Positions 24,519 through 33,187 of a stretch of DNA of 34,578 nucleotides are shown here, piece after piece. The stretch covers positions 1 through 34,578 of the IMG/VR virus record IMGVR_UViG_3300026484_000107; one strand, 5' to 3'. Made by a program: the position numbers and the translations under genes. The stretch's first letter is position 1. Every line of letters starts with the position of its first letter. Under the pieces are notes generated by a model. It saw only the letters and a program-made list of their open reading frames with translations. It made no database searches and had not been told where the DNA came from. The DNA is from a virus.

Positions 24519-24535
24519 GGATCCCTATAGGGACC
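24519..24535 (-). terminator. Small hairpin after the Gln-rich gene
   Basis: TCCCTATAGGGA is a perfect 12-base palindrome, extended to GG/CC after one mismatch. It lies in the 91 bases between the Gln-rich gene and the short repeat gene, an unusually GC-rich spot here. The U-rich tail is weak (GGATATTTCGG). Confidence 0.45.
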
Positions 24536-24573
24536 AGAATAGTTCACCAATAACAATACCATACACTAGTGCG

Positions 24574-25986
24574 TTATTTTTTTCTTTCTATAGTGAAATT
24601 ACCTAAGATATTTTTTCTAATGATATATACACCTACTTCATCCATAAGAATGATATCATTAGCTGGTATACGTATATGTAAGTCTTCAATAATCTTATAA
24701 AATCCTTTATATGATTTTTCAGTTACGCAATAGATTTCTCCTTTAGGTATTTTACTTAGTTGTAATCCTAATTTTTCATTATTGATATAACCACAACCAT
24801 ATGGTTTATAGATTAAACCAATCTGTCTATGCATTTCAGCTTCTGCTAAATCCTTAACTTCTAAGAATTCTTTTATACTACGTTTTAATACTGCAAATGC
24901 ATCATTAAGCGCTGTTTGGTATAGTTCAGTTTTTGATTCACCTACTCTTTTAAGTAAGTATTCATTTAAAGATGGATAATCTTCTATAAATGATTCTATC
25001 TTAACAGGACATCCATTAGTCTTAAACAGTATATCATTCACAAACCCTGTAAAATATCTATCTAGTGTTTTGATATACTCTTTATCCATCTCTAGACCAA
25101 CCTCTTTAGATACAGCAATCAACTTAGGATGAATATCTTTAACATCTTCTACACCAGTAAACAAATCTACAAAGTGATCCTTTTTAATATTGCGTGTTAT
25201 TTTACAAAAACTACAATTAGCTAATCTAGTTAACAATATAGTTGGTGCAAGGTTAATATCAGTCATCATACCTGGTGTTATAATAGTAGGGTCTTCAATA
25301 GGATCATGTTTATGTGGTTTTACCATGAACAATTCTGCTGCTATCATGGTTTTATTAAAATCACCAGTAACAGGACAAGCTACTGTTCTAATGTCTTTAT
25401 CCATAGAACCATCTTCATTTTTTATAAAGCTATAATGAACATTAGAAATAACCTCACCACCATTACCAGTTACAATATACATATATTCATCACCAACTTT
25501 TTGCTCAATAACTTTATTATCTGGGTGTATAAATAATTTATACTCAGACCCTAAAGCTGGTTTAAGAACTTGTTCAGTTTGTTGTGGTTGCTGTTCTTGT
25601 AATTGTTCAGCTACTGGTGCTTGGTATTTTTTCTTATAAGTAGAACTATTATATCTAGCAGATGTAGCTCTACCAGCATCAGGTTGTGGTGAACACACGC
25701 CTTGCTGGAATGCACCAGTATTTTGGACACCCCCTAACATAGGTTGTTGTACTTGTTGCTGATACATTTGCTGCGGTTGTTGTTGGTATACTTGTTGCGG
25801 TTGTTGTTGGTACACTGGTTGTTGCATCTGTTGCATCTGTTGTTGTGCTAAACGTTGCTGATGTAGTGCTTGTTGTTCCTGTATAGACATCATTGGTTGT
25901 AGTGGTTGCTGGATAGCAGCCTGTTGTGGATAACTCATTTGTTGTTGATTTTGTTGTTGTGGGTACATTTGATTTTGATTATACAT
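24574..25986 (-). CDS. Protein with Gln-rich prion-like N-terminus
   Basis: Two ATGs (25989, 25986) follow AAAGGAAAA; the second has the usual spacing, giving 470 residues. Residues about 1-85 are nearly pure Gln with Tyr, Met and Pro (YQQQPQQ units), and a second Gln stretch lies at about 128-143. The remaining 320 residues are an ordinary folded domain that begins SEYKLFIHPDNKVIEQKVGD and contains LANCSFCKI and PYGCGYINNEKLG. Low-complexity Gln/Tyr segments of this type can self-associate or phase-separate, but this is only composition. No catalytic motif is seen and the folded part is not recognised. It starts a block upstream of the repeat-protein/AAA+ operon. Confidence 0.75.
   Translation of the reverse strand: MYNQNQMYPQQQNQQQMSYPQQAAIQQPLQPMMSIQEQQALHQQRLAQQQMQQMQQPVYQQQPQQVYQQQPQQMYQQQVQQPMLGGVQNTGAFQQGVCSPQPDAGRATSARYNSSTYKKKYQAPVAEQLQEQQPQQTEQVLKPALGSEYKLFIHPDNKVIEQKVGDEYMYIVTGNGGEVISNVHYSFIKNEDGSMDKDIRTVACPVTGDFNKTMIAAELFMVKPHKHDPIEDPTIITPGMMTDINLAPTILLTRLANCSFCKITRNIKKDHFVDLFTGVEDVKDIHPKLIAVSKEVGLEMDKEYIKTLDRYFTGFVNDILFKTNGCPVKIESFIEDYPSLNEYLLKRVGESKTELYQTALNDAFAVLKRSIKEFLEVKDLAEAEMHRQIGLIYKPYGCGYINNEKLGLQLSKIPKGEIYCVTEKSYKGFYKIIEDLHIRIPANDIILMDEVGVYIIRKNILGNFTIERKK
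25762..25815 (-). repeat. 24-bp tandem repeat coding for YQQQPQQV/M
   Basis: About two and a quarter copies of a CAA/CAG-rich 24-base unit lie inside the Gln-rich N-terminus. The units differ by a few bases, consistent with slippage growth. Confidence 0.65.
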
Positions 25987-26000
25987 CATTTTTCCTTTTT

Positions 26001-26414
26001 TTATAGTTTGTTTAAAATGTCTTTATTATATTTTATAATATAAATTACATTAAGAACAGCATTTTCTTTGTCATATTCACCATCCATGATCTGTAATAAG
26101 TTTTCATCCAAATTACTTTTTTTAATAATACCAGTATAGGTATTTTCTATCATGTTAGTTAGCTCGTGATATATACCTTCTGTATATAGATTATATAACA
26201 AACTAAAGATGAAGTTTAGAAATACTGTTTGTTCCTTTTCATTTTCACTATACACAATTTCCATTATTTTTTCTTTGCCTAATGTACTGTGCATCATACC
26301 TATGTTTATTTTCAAAACTTCATTTATTTTATTGTTAACAATATTTAATTCAGTTTCACCTAAACTATCTATTGCTGACTTAAACGCATTATATATATTA
26401 ACGTTAATGGACAT
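26001..26414 (-). CDS. Unknown helical protein, 137 aa
   Basis: ATG is preceded by AAGGAAATACC. The protein (MSINVNIYNAFKSAIDSLGE at the N-terminus) is a series of amphipathic helices with Ile/Leu/Asn/Glu and no Cys. There is no motif. It precedes the Gln-rich gene by 14 bases and is probably co-transcribed with it. A TATATTAC element lies about 37 bases upstream. Function is unknown. Confidence 0.7.
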   Translation of the reverse strand: MSINVNIYNAFKSAIDSLGETELNIVNNKINEVLKINIGMMHSTLGKEKIMEIVYSENEKEQTVFLNFIFSLLYNLYTEGIYHELTNMIENTYTGIIKKSNLDENLLQIMDGEYDKENAVLNVIYIIKYNKDILNKL

Positions 26415-26450
26415 GGTATTTCCTTATATGTTGATGTTACTTCTAATTTA

Positions 26451-26460
26451 GTAATATATG
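26451..26460 (-). promoter_or_regulatory. Candidate TATATTAY promoter element
   Basis: On the minus strand this is CATATATTAC followed by TAAATTAG, between the stop of the 66-residue gene (26474) and the 26414 start codon. It matches the elements at 821-830, 29988-29997 and 33105-33114. Confidence 0.4.
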
Positions 26461-26473
26461 ATTATATTTTAAT

Positions 26474-26674
26474 TCAATTAGAAATTAATTCTAAAATCCT
26501 ATCTAGATTTTTATCTTTTTTAAGTTCATCTAACATTATTTCTTTATTAGAAATTGTTAGATAAGCTGCGCAAATTCTAGAAATCATATATTCTTCAAAA
26601 GAAGTATAATCATAATTTTGAATGAAGTTATACATTTTTAGCCTAATATCATTTGGTATTGTTATATCAGGCAT
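26474..26674 (-). CDS. Small unknown protein, 66 aa
   Basis: The protein begins MPDITIPNDIRLKMYNFIQN and is helical and acidic. Its ATG lies inside the last codons of the upstream 569-residue gene (8-base overlap), with GAGGA 8 bases upstream, so translation is coupled. No family is recognised. It could be a regulator or subunit for the larger neighbour; only position suggests this. Confidence 0.65.
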   Translation of the reverse strand: MPDITIPNDIRLKMYNFIQNYDYTSFEEYMISRICAAYLTISNKEIMLDELKKDKNLDRILELISN

Positions 26675-28376
26675 CTATACTATCCTCGCTTTCATTAACT
26701 AAACTTTCAGGTACTTCATGTTGACCAGTTTTAGCTTTTAATAGGATATCTAATTTATCCAACTCTTTTTGTCGTTCTTTAGGTATAATTATTCTACCAG
26801 TATTTATATTAAAATCCATGAACATATTAGCTTTAAATCTAGGACTAATAGCACTTTTAGTTAAAAACAATACTGAACCAAAATAGATATCTTGTGCTTT
26901 TATAGATTTCATAGCCTCTGGTAAAGTATTCTGTTTAGAAATTTTTACACCATTACCCTTACTCTGGTCACTAAGTTTATTAGTGAACATATATTTAAGT
27001 TCTGAAGACGCTGAACTACTAGCTACCTCTAAGGCAATATTCATACCACCACTTAACACACTAAAGAATTTCTTAGCAGAAAAGTTATCTGAAAAATACT
27101 TATTGATCTCTAGATTACTAAGTTCTTTTTTACTACTTTTTCTATTGATATCGAATAGAGTCTTATTGATACCTATAATGATGTCATACATTAGATAATA
27201 TAGTATATCTAAGTATCTGTTATTTAAATCACTATTATACATTTTACTATTCATAAGCCACATATTATAATTACTTAAAATAATAGCTAATAAATCATAA
27301 AAGTCATCTACCTCCATACCAGATTCATTAAGTTTTCCTTTTATAAGCACATCTATATAACTTCTTAGTGTAATAAAATGATCGTTCATATCATCAAGTA
27401 CTTTGTTTATAGAATAACTATTTTTGAAAACTATTCTTCCTAGGATGATTCTCCAAAACATTTTTTCATCAGTTACATTATGTGTATCTAATAATGTTAT
27501 AATATCATAAACTGCTTCTGGGAATATATCGAAACAATACATAATACTAAATGTAAAGTTATCTACAAAATCTTTGTTAGAAGCATTTATAGAATCATAC
27601 GGGATAGCTATTTTAAGGTCGTGTGGAGTATAGTATGTGTCTTTAAGAACTCTAGGTCTAAGTTTAGTGCTTTCATAAACTCTATGTGTATCTCTGTATT
27701 TTTCTACATCATCTAATGTAAAAATAACATCTTTAATACCAGCATATTTTTCATACGACTCTCTTACTCCTTTCATACCTAAAATATATAAGTTAACAGG
27801 CGGAACAACTTGTCCTAAGTTATCTTCTATATTTCTACCAACAGTTTTATAAATATCACTATGTATGATCTGTCCAGGTGTTCTAATACCATCCACTATA
27901 AAATTTCTATCTACTCTTTCAAATATCAATTTAGCTCTTAGTAATCTAACAAATATATTTTTATAAGTAGGTGATATAACAGTATCTGATAATACAGAAA
28001 TAATATTATAAGGTGTGTTAGAGATCTGCATTATATTACCCTTAACAGCATAAGGTAAATATAAATGTTTATTAATAACAACACCGTTATATGTAAAACT
28101 ATATTCTACAGTATATAAACTAGATACTGATATATCATAGTTAACTCTATTATCCCTACCACCGTATACTTTGTTAAATTCTTCTTTAGGTGTTAATTTA
28201 CGCCAACCATTATAAGTTAACGGTATACCCTCAGACATAGCTGAAATGCCGGACATTATAATTTTATTTAAATACTCTGGTGCATATTTAAGTATAATAT
28301 CATTAACTCCATCCATTATTTTTTTATTAGTTTTAGGAGTATGTTGCTCCATAATATTAGCTAATAGTTGATTCAT
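26667..28376 (-). CDS. Unknown protein, 569 aa
   Basis: ATG follows AAAAAAAGGAAAATT. The first 90 residues are helical with GWRKLTPKEEFNKVYGGRDN. Residues about 80-260 are strand-rich (YLPYAVKGNIMQISNTPYNI, RLLRAKLIFERV, DLKIAIPYDSI). The middle is helical with many Tyr/Met/Asp, and the C-terminus has ASSSASSELK and a polar acidic tail. There are no nucleotide-binding or nuclease motifs. I have a vague impression of similar proteins in other jumbo phages but cannot name a function. It lies 24 bases after the coiled-coil gene and is coupled to the 66-residue gene. Confidence 0.78.
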   Translation of the reverse strand: MNQLLANIMEQHTPKTNKKIMDGVNDIILKYAPEYLNKIIMSGISAMSEGIPLTYNGWRKLTPKEEFNKVYGGRDNRVNYDISVSSLYTVEYSFTYNGVVINKHLYLPYAVKGNIMQISNTPYNIISVLSDTVISPTYKNIFVRLLRAKLIFERVDRNFIVDGIRTPGQIIHSDIYKTVGRNIEDNLGQVVPPVNLYILGMKGVRESYEKYAGIKDVIFTLDDVEKYRDTHRVYESTKLRPRVLKDTYYTPHDLKIAIPYDSINASNKDFVDNFTFSIMYCFDIFPEAVYDIITLLDTHNVTDEKMFWRIILGRIVFKNSYSINKVLDDMNDHFITLRSYIDVLIKGKLNESGMEVDDFYDLLAIILSNYNMWLMNSKMYNSDLNNRYLDILYYLMYDIIIGINKTLFDINRKSSKKELSNLEINKYFSDNFSAKKFFSVLSGGMNIALEVASSSASSELKYMFTNKLSDQSKGNGVKISKQNTLPEAMKSIKAQDIYFGSVLFLTKSAISPRFKANMFMDFNINTGRIIIPKERQKELDKLDILLKAKTGQHEVPESLVNESEDSIDA

Positions 28377-28400
28377 AATTTTCCTTTTTTTGTAATACTA

Positions 28401-29903
28401 CTAGAAGACATCCTTAGCTATAGTCATAGCGCCATTTATAACTTTAGTTCCGATATCAAGACCACCTTTTACTTTATCATTTTTATATTTTAACTTTTGC
28501 ATTTCTAAGTCATGCTCTTGTTTATTAATAGCTGCTTTTCTTTCACGTTTCTCACGTTTTAATTTTTCTTCTGCTAACATAGCCTCGTATTCATATTTAC
28601 TACTAATTACATCTTGTTCACGTTTAAACTTTTCTTCAGACATAATGCGCTCACGTTCAAATTTAGCTTCGGCTAATATTTGTTCTCGTTTAAACTTTTC
28701 TTTTTCACGTTCATATTTTAAAGTTAACTCTCTGCTCTCTTTCTCGTACTTAACTAAGTCTAACCTATAACCAGTTAATTTATAAATAACACTAATATAG
28801 TCAGCGACATTCTTTCTTTTAATCATAGCTGCTTCATATTCTAATTTAAGTTTTTCTAAAGATAATTTAGTTTTCTCATATTCTAATCTCTCTTTATCTA
28901 AAACCAACTTATCTTTTTCAGTATTAGCTTTGTTGATTTCATTCTCTAATTTACTTAACTCGCTCTCGAATTTCTTTTCCTCTATTTTTAATCTAATATC
29001 ACCATTATACTTGGCTTCGTCATATGTTTTATAAATACCTAACTCTGGTAATTTAGATAAGTCATTAATGTTTATACTTGTAGCAGTTTCTGAGAATTGT
29101 GATTTAACAGCTAATACACAACCATCTGGTGTTACACCATCTGCTGATGAAACTATTTTATGTACATCACCACCTATATTAATGAAATAACTTTTACTAA
29201 TATATCCTCTTTTAGTATTTTGTTCACTATGTTCTTTAGAGATGCTGTTATCAGTAATGTCGATACTGATAATATTGGCAGGCATATGTTTAATTCTTTC
29301 TTCATGTGATAATCTATCACCACTATTACTATAAGGGTGTTTAGGTAAATTATAATAATCATTACTAGTAATAATGATATCATAATCCTTTATATATAAA
29401 CTACCATTATCAACTATCTGTTTCTCAGAAACAAATGAACCATATCTAATAGTCACAGGCATTCTAAAACTATTAGATATTTTTAAGTTTCTAAACTCTT
29501 CTATATATTTATCAAGATCTTCTGTTTCAAATTTAATATCTGGATCATCTCTATATACTTTTAATACATCATAAAGCTCAACTCTACTGTGTATGTTAAG
29601 AGTAAATTTCTCTACGATCATAACACCTCTGTTACTGTTATCGTTATTCATTCTTCTAGTGAGACTACTTATCTCATTATATGTTCGGATAGCAGTAGCT
29701 ATATTATTACGATGGACTAATTTTAGACCAGTACCCATAGTGCTAAATGCACTAAGGGTATAGTCGTTACTTTTATACATTTCGTTGTCTCTACGAACAA
29801 TTTCCACATTTTTACCTTGCGGAATATGCGTAGCATATACTGCGTCTTCATTACATGATTCAGGAATCATGTACTGACGCACACATAAAGGTCTAGCGTG
29901 CAT
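28401..29903 (-). CDS. Protein with long charged coiled coil, 500 aa
   Basis: ATG follows AAGGAAAACTAA. Residues about 1-310 form a mixed domain (ARPLCVRQYMIPESC at the start; RGVMIVEKFTLNIHSRVELY; PANIISIDITDNS). Residues about 315-480 are a continuous coiled coil rich in Lys/Glu/Arg with near-repeats of EEKFKREQ and EAKFERER. The C-terminus is a short Gly/Ile/Ala segment (GGLDIGTKVINGAMTIAK). The design resembles scaffolding, tail or cytoskeletal-like coiled-coil proteins, but none can be named. A 5' hairpin lies just upstream of the ribosome binding site, and the gene follows a 414-base non-coding stretch, so it probably has its own promoter. Confidence 0.8.
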   Translation of the reverse strand: MHARPLCVRQYMIPESCNEDAVYATHIPQGKNVEIVRRDNEMYKSNDYTLSAFSTMGTGLKLVHRNNIATAIRTYNEISSLTRRMNNDNSNRGVMIVEKFTLNIHSRVELYDVLKVYRDDPDIKFETEDLDKYIEEFRNLKISNSFRMPVTIRYGSFVSEKQIVDNGSLYIKDYDIIITSNDYYNLPKHPYSNSGDRLSHEERIKHMPANIISIDITDNSISKEHSEQNTKRGYISKSYFINIGGDVHKIVSSADGVTPDGCVLAVKSQFSETATSININDLSKLPELGIYKTYDEAKYNGDIRLKIEEKKFESELSKLENEINKANTEKDKLVLDKERLEYEKTKLSLEKLKLEYEAAMIKRKNVADYISVIYKLTGYRLDLVKYEKESRELTLKYEREKEKFKREQILAEAKFERERIMSEEKFKREQDVISSKYEYEAMLAEEKLKREKRERKAAINKQEHDLEMQKLKYKNDKVKGGLDIGTKVINGAMTIAKDVF

Positions 29904-29918
29904 TTAGTTTTCCTTCTG

Positions 29919-29947
29919 GTATATGCAACTTGCAACAGAGCATATAC
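29919..29947 (-). promoter_or_regulatory. 5' leader hairpin before the coiled-coil gene
   Basis: On the minus strand a perfect 8-base-pair stem (GTATATGC/GCATATAC) with a 13-base loop lies a few bases before the AAGGA ribosome binding site. It may stabilise the mRNA 5' end or tune translation. Confidence 0.5.
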
Positions 29948-29987
29948 AATATTTAATAGTAGCAATCCGTCGATCACCCTATTTAAA

Positions 29988-29997
29988 TAATATATAG
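29988..29997 (-). promoter_or_regulatory. Candidate TATATTAY promoter element
   Basis: On the minus strand this is CTATATATTA followed by TTTAAATAG, about 85 bases upstream of the 29903 start codon. It is one of four similar elements at minus-strand operon heads. Confidence 0.35.
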
Positions 29998-30049
29998 TTA
30001 TAATTTATCCCAATCAGTTATAATTATACCCTGTGAGGAAACTAAATAC

Positions 30050-30078
30050 ATTATAAGGTATTTGTATAGAAAAACTAT
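30050..30078 (-). promoter_or_regulatory. Candidate host sigma70-type promoter
   Basis: The minus strand carries TATAAT (30055-30050) preceded, 15 bases earlier, by TTTTTC. A T-rich block in place of a -35 box is typical of Campylobacter-type promoters. It would transcribe the coiled-coil gene. Weak evidence in AT-rich DNA. Confidence 0.3.
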
Positions 30079-30284
30079 TTAAAGTCCTTCTACATACCTT
30101 AAAATGCCGTATACACACATATATGTGTTACGAATGTCTTAAAAAGGGATATTAGTTTTCGGTTATAACATTAGGTAGGTAGCCTATTACTTATCTGTTA
30201 TCTGTTATAACTCATATTATACTCTCAAGTTAAAAAATTATTCAAGTGTATTTTAGTATTATATTTAAAATACGGTCAAAAGTG

Positions 30285-30316
30285 CTATGCACCCTAGGGA
30301 ATCCTAGGATACATGG
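30285..30316 (-). terminator. Hairpin after the major capsid gene
   Basis: An inverted repeat of CCTAGG with a short loop (CCTAGG GAAT CCTAGG), with an imperfect outer stem, lies just past the capsid stop codon. A modest TTTT follows further on. It is probably a terminator or 3' stabiliser of the abundant capsid mRNA. Confidence 0.55.
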
Positions 30317-30317
30317 C

Positions 30318-32504
30318 TTAAACTTGTTTAAAGTCGATAGGAGTACTACCAAGAGTATCTTGTAAATTAGTCGCAACGATCGTAGTAAGAACTGGTAAGT
30401 TACATACATGAAGGTAACGATTCATAGAAGTTAACTCTCTACTAGTAGAACCATTAACAGTACGAACAACATCTGTAGTGATCGTTGGAGACCAGAAACA
30501 TTGACCGAAGTTAAGTGGGTTAGCTTTAGTATTTCTATTACTATCAAATACACCGAATGTAATGAAGATTTTATTACGTACAAGTTGGTTAGGTGTACTA
30601 ACAACAACTGCTTCATAATCTGTACCTAAATCTACAGCACCATCAGTACCAGTGATATAGTTAGCTGTAATTGGGTCTGTACCAATGATTACAGAAATTT
30701 TACCACCAACATTACCATTAAGAACTTGGTTAGCAACAGCATAGTTAGATTTAATAGCCATATTGATTACTTCATCTTTAATTCTGTTAACAAGAACAGC
30801 TTTAATATCAGCAAGTCTATCACTTGATTTGATAGAATCAATGTGTGAAGGCATATCAAGGATTACTTCATTATAGTATGCGTCTACGAAATATTGACCA
30901 ACACCCATAAGAGCTGCTGAACTAGCAACACCATTGTTAGTTACATTATTAAGCATATCAGCATAGTTAACTAGTGTTTTAACTGCATCAATTGAAGTTT
31001 TAATACCAGCATATGTGATTTGGCTAGTGAGTCTAGCTGCATCATTATCATCACCAGTAGCATTGTTAACTGGAGCAAGTACAGAAACACCTGATCTAAG
31101 TGGTACTGTATAGATTTGAGTATATCTATCAGTAGTAACAAGTTGACCACGAGTTCTAAGGTTAGATACAGTTCTGTAAGCTTCTACAGTATAACCTTCA
31201 AGTTTTACAGAATCAATAACAGCTTTAATAGTTGCATACTCAGAAGATGTACTAGGAAGTACGTTACCAGCTGAATCTTTAACTTCTACAAGTTCCATAG
31301 TTGAAGCGTAAACAGCGATGTCACCAGATTGAGTATTAGCATCACCATGAAGAACCATTCTAAGTCTGATAGTATAACCAGGATCTAGTTGATCAAGGAT
31401 ACCAGAAGCAGCACCAGTTACAGTAGTAGTAGAACCAGTTACAAGTTGAACATATTCAGTACTGAATGTTAGTCCAAGATCTTTATTATGGTCTTGTGTA
31501 GTATATGTAAAGTTACTATGTGGGAACATAGAAACAGGTGTTGCAAAATATTCTGTTACTGGATCAGTTGAATCATCACCATCGTTGTCACCAGTTAGTG
31601 AGAAGAATACTTTATCAAGAACTAAACGTCTATCAAGAGCATCAGTGTTATCCATAACACCTTTAGCAAGTTGTGCGTCAGTTTGTGAAATACCAAGAAG
31701 TCCGATAGTTTTACCAAACGCTAGTGGTGCAGTAGTAATTTCTTCAGTACCATTAGATTCTACGAATTCAACAATGTTTGGAAGAAGAACACCATTATTT
31801 TCAGGTCTTACAACTGGAATAACTTTATTTTTATCATGACCAAAAAGATCATTATCATAAACAGCTTTAACAATTGGAGTTTTGTTAAATTTATTTTTAT
31901 CAGGAGTACCATCTGTAGATCTAGTGATTTCATTATAGAGTGAAGTAAATTCACACTCAATAGATGCACCAGAGATAACTGGGTCAATTACGATAGTTGG
32001 GAAAAATGCTTCACCAAATTTATCTTGTGTAGCAGCCATGAAAGAACTAACAATTGAAAAATAGATTGCATTGTTAGTAGCTTGTCCATCATATGCTTCT
32101 GTAGAAAGAGTAGCTGCATCTAACATATCTTCAACACCAAGAACATCAGCACCAATAACATCAAATTGACCATTAGCAGTAACTTGTTTAGGGTTAACCA
32201 TACTATCACGTGCAGCAGCAGGATCTAGTGCTAATGCAGCAATTTGCTTAGCAGCTTTATATTGTGCTTGTGTAAAATCTAAACCAGCGAATTCTTCAGA
32301 AGAAAGAACCATGTTCAATGTACGATCAACTGTATCTGAAAGTTTTTCAGAAAGAACTGTTGCAGACTCTTTAGAAGCTGCATCCATGCTTTCACTAGAG
32401 ATTGCGTAAGTAGCAATTTCTCTTCTATTGTTAAGGTTTTCACCTTGAATGTTTGTTGCTAATGTACTTAGCATATCTTTAATTAACTGTTTTTTATCAG
32501 CCAT
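30318..32504 (-). CDS. Major capsid protein
   Basis: The 728-residue protein has a helical N-terminal region (1-110, MADKKQLIKDMLSTLATNIQ, Ala-rich), which could be a processed propeptide or N-arm. A long strand- and Asn/Thr/Gly-rich body follows, with FFPTIVIDPVISGASIECEF (about 166-185), NDLFGHDKNKVIPVVRPENN and GVFDSNRNTKANPLNFGQ near the C-terminus. Size and texture match large HK97-fold capsid proteins of jumbo phages. Base composition is visibly less AT-rich than its neighbours, and GAGGA before the ATG is a strong ribosome binding site, as expected of a very highly expressed gene. The assignment rests on these features rather than a database match; another abundant virion protein, such as a tail sheath, is the alternative. 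Confidence 0.7.
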   Translation of the reverse strand: MADKKQLIKDMLSTLATNIQGENLNNRREIATYAISSESMDAASKESATVLSEKLSDTVDRTLNMVLSSEEFAGLDFTQAQYKAAKQIAALALDPAAARDSMVNPKQVTANGQFDVIGADVLGVEDMLDAATLSTEAYDGQATNNAIYFSIVSSFMAATQDKFGEAFFPTIVIDPVISGASIECEFTSLYNEITRSTDGTPDKNKFNKTPIVKAVYDNDLFGHDKNKVIPVVRPENNGVLLPNIVEFVESNGTEEITTAPLAFGKTIGLLGISQTDAQLAKGVMDNTDALDRRLVLDKVFFSLTGDNDGDDSTDPVTEYFATPVSMFPHSNFTYTTQDHNKDLGLTFSTEYVQLVTGSTTTVTGAASGILDQLDPGYTIRLRMVLHGDANTQSGDIAVYASTMELVEVKDSAGNVLPSTSSEYATIKAVIDSVKLEGYTVEAYRTVSNLRTRGQLVTTDRYTQIYTVPLRSGVSVLAPVNNATGDDNDAARLTSQITYAGIKTSIDAVKTLVNYADMLNNVTNNGVASSAALMGVGQYFVDAYYNEVILDMPSHIDSIKSSDRLADIKAVLVNRIKDEVINMAIKSNYAVANQVLNGNVGGKISVIIGTDPITANYITGTDGAVDLGTDYEAVVVSTPNQLVRNKIFITFGVFDSNRNTKANPLNFGQCFWSPTITTDVVRTVNGSTSRELTSMNRYLHVCNLPVLTTIVATNLQDTLGSTPIDFKQV

Positions 32505-32524
32505 TATGTAATCCTCACTTTATT

Positions 32525-33085
32525 TTATTTTGTTGTTAACAACTTCTTGAACAACCCATGTGAATAGACTTGCTCATCATTAAATTTACTAAACATACTA
32601 TTTATGATATCCTTGATAAACTCAAGAGTACCTTCTTTACTATTTATTACCTCATTACTAAAACCATTGTGAAGTATTACAAAAAGTACATTATCAGCAT
32701 TCATGAATGCGTAACTCTTTTTTGTAGTATCACTCATAGAAGTAGTTTGTGTTAATAAATTAATAACATCAAGATATTCCTGTGGTTTATTATCAAACCA
32801 AAAATATTCATATAGGAAATGACCTATTCCATTACTTAAATCTTTATAAGTAATACCTAAGTTTTTAGAAAAGTTAATATTAAAGTTTATAAATGTAGAA
32901 AGATCATATTTAGATATCTTAGATTCTAAAATATCTTTTATTCTCTTCACCTCATCCTCTGTGTACATGTGTGATCTAATATTTAATGGATTAGCTAAAT
33001 TAGCTAAATCTTTTAAAACATCAAATGTAATAACATCATATATATAAGCTGGTATAAAAATAACAGCTGGTTTATTAGTACTCAT
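32525..33085 (-). CDS. Unknown protein upstream of the capsid gene, 186 aa
   Basis: The protein starts MSTNKPAVIFIPAYIYDVIT after AAAAGGAAAATC. It is mostly helical, with a hydrophobic N-terminal strand and a Phe/Tyr-rich middle (GHFLYEYFWFDNKPQEYLDV). There are no catalytic motifs. It lies 20 bases upstream of the capsid gene in the same transcription unit, where a head assembly or decoration role would be natural, but this is not shown by sequence. Confidence 0.72.
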   Translation of the reverse strand: MSTNKPAVIFIPAYIYDVITFDVLKDLANLANPLNIRSHMYTEDEVKRIKDILESKISKYDLSTFINFNINFSKNLGITYKDLSNGIGHFLYEYFWFDNKPQEYLDVINLLTQTTSMSDTTKKSYAFMNADNVLFVILHNGFSNEVINSKEGTLEFIKDIINSMFSKFNDEQVYSHGLFKKLLTTK

Positions 33086-33104
33086 GATTTTCCTTTTAGA
33101 TATT

Positions 33105-33114
33105 GTAATATATC
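33105..33114 (-). promoter_or_regulatory. Candidate TATATTAY promoter element before the capsid operon
   Basis: On the minus strand this is GATATATTAC followed by AATATCT, about 20 bases before the 33085 start codon. It has the same core as three other operon-head sites. The short leader means transcription would begin very close to the gene. Confidence 0.4.
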
Positions 33115-33187
33115 TTCAAAGTATTGAATATTATTTTTTAATATACATATATTCATTAGAAGAAGATATAATAATAAGGAATATGAT

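Larger units (their letters stand above)
29904..30317. other. 414-base non-coding region between capsid and coiled-coil genes
   Basis: This is the only gene-free stretch over 300 bases. It holds, in minus-strand order: a hairpin after the capsid gene (30285-30316), a 14-base palindrome ACACATATATGTGT (30115-30128), a possible host-type promoter (30050-30078), a TATATTAY element (29988-29997) and a 5' hairpin (29919-29947). I see no open frame with a ribosome binding site, no tRNA and no repeat array. A small RNA is possible but not shown. Confidence 0.6.

Noticed and set aside
24400-24606. Plus-strand 68-codon frame between the repeat-protein and Gln-rich genes
   Set aside because: It overlaps the start of the short repeat gene antisense, has no ribosome binding site and a hydrophobic shadow-like composition.
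30115-30128. ACACATATATGTGT palindrome as a protein-binding site
   Set aside because: Simple alternating AT-rich palindromes are expected by chance here; kept only as part of the non-coding region description.
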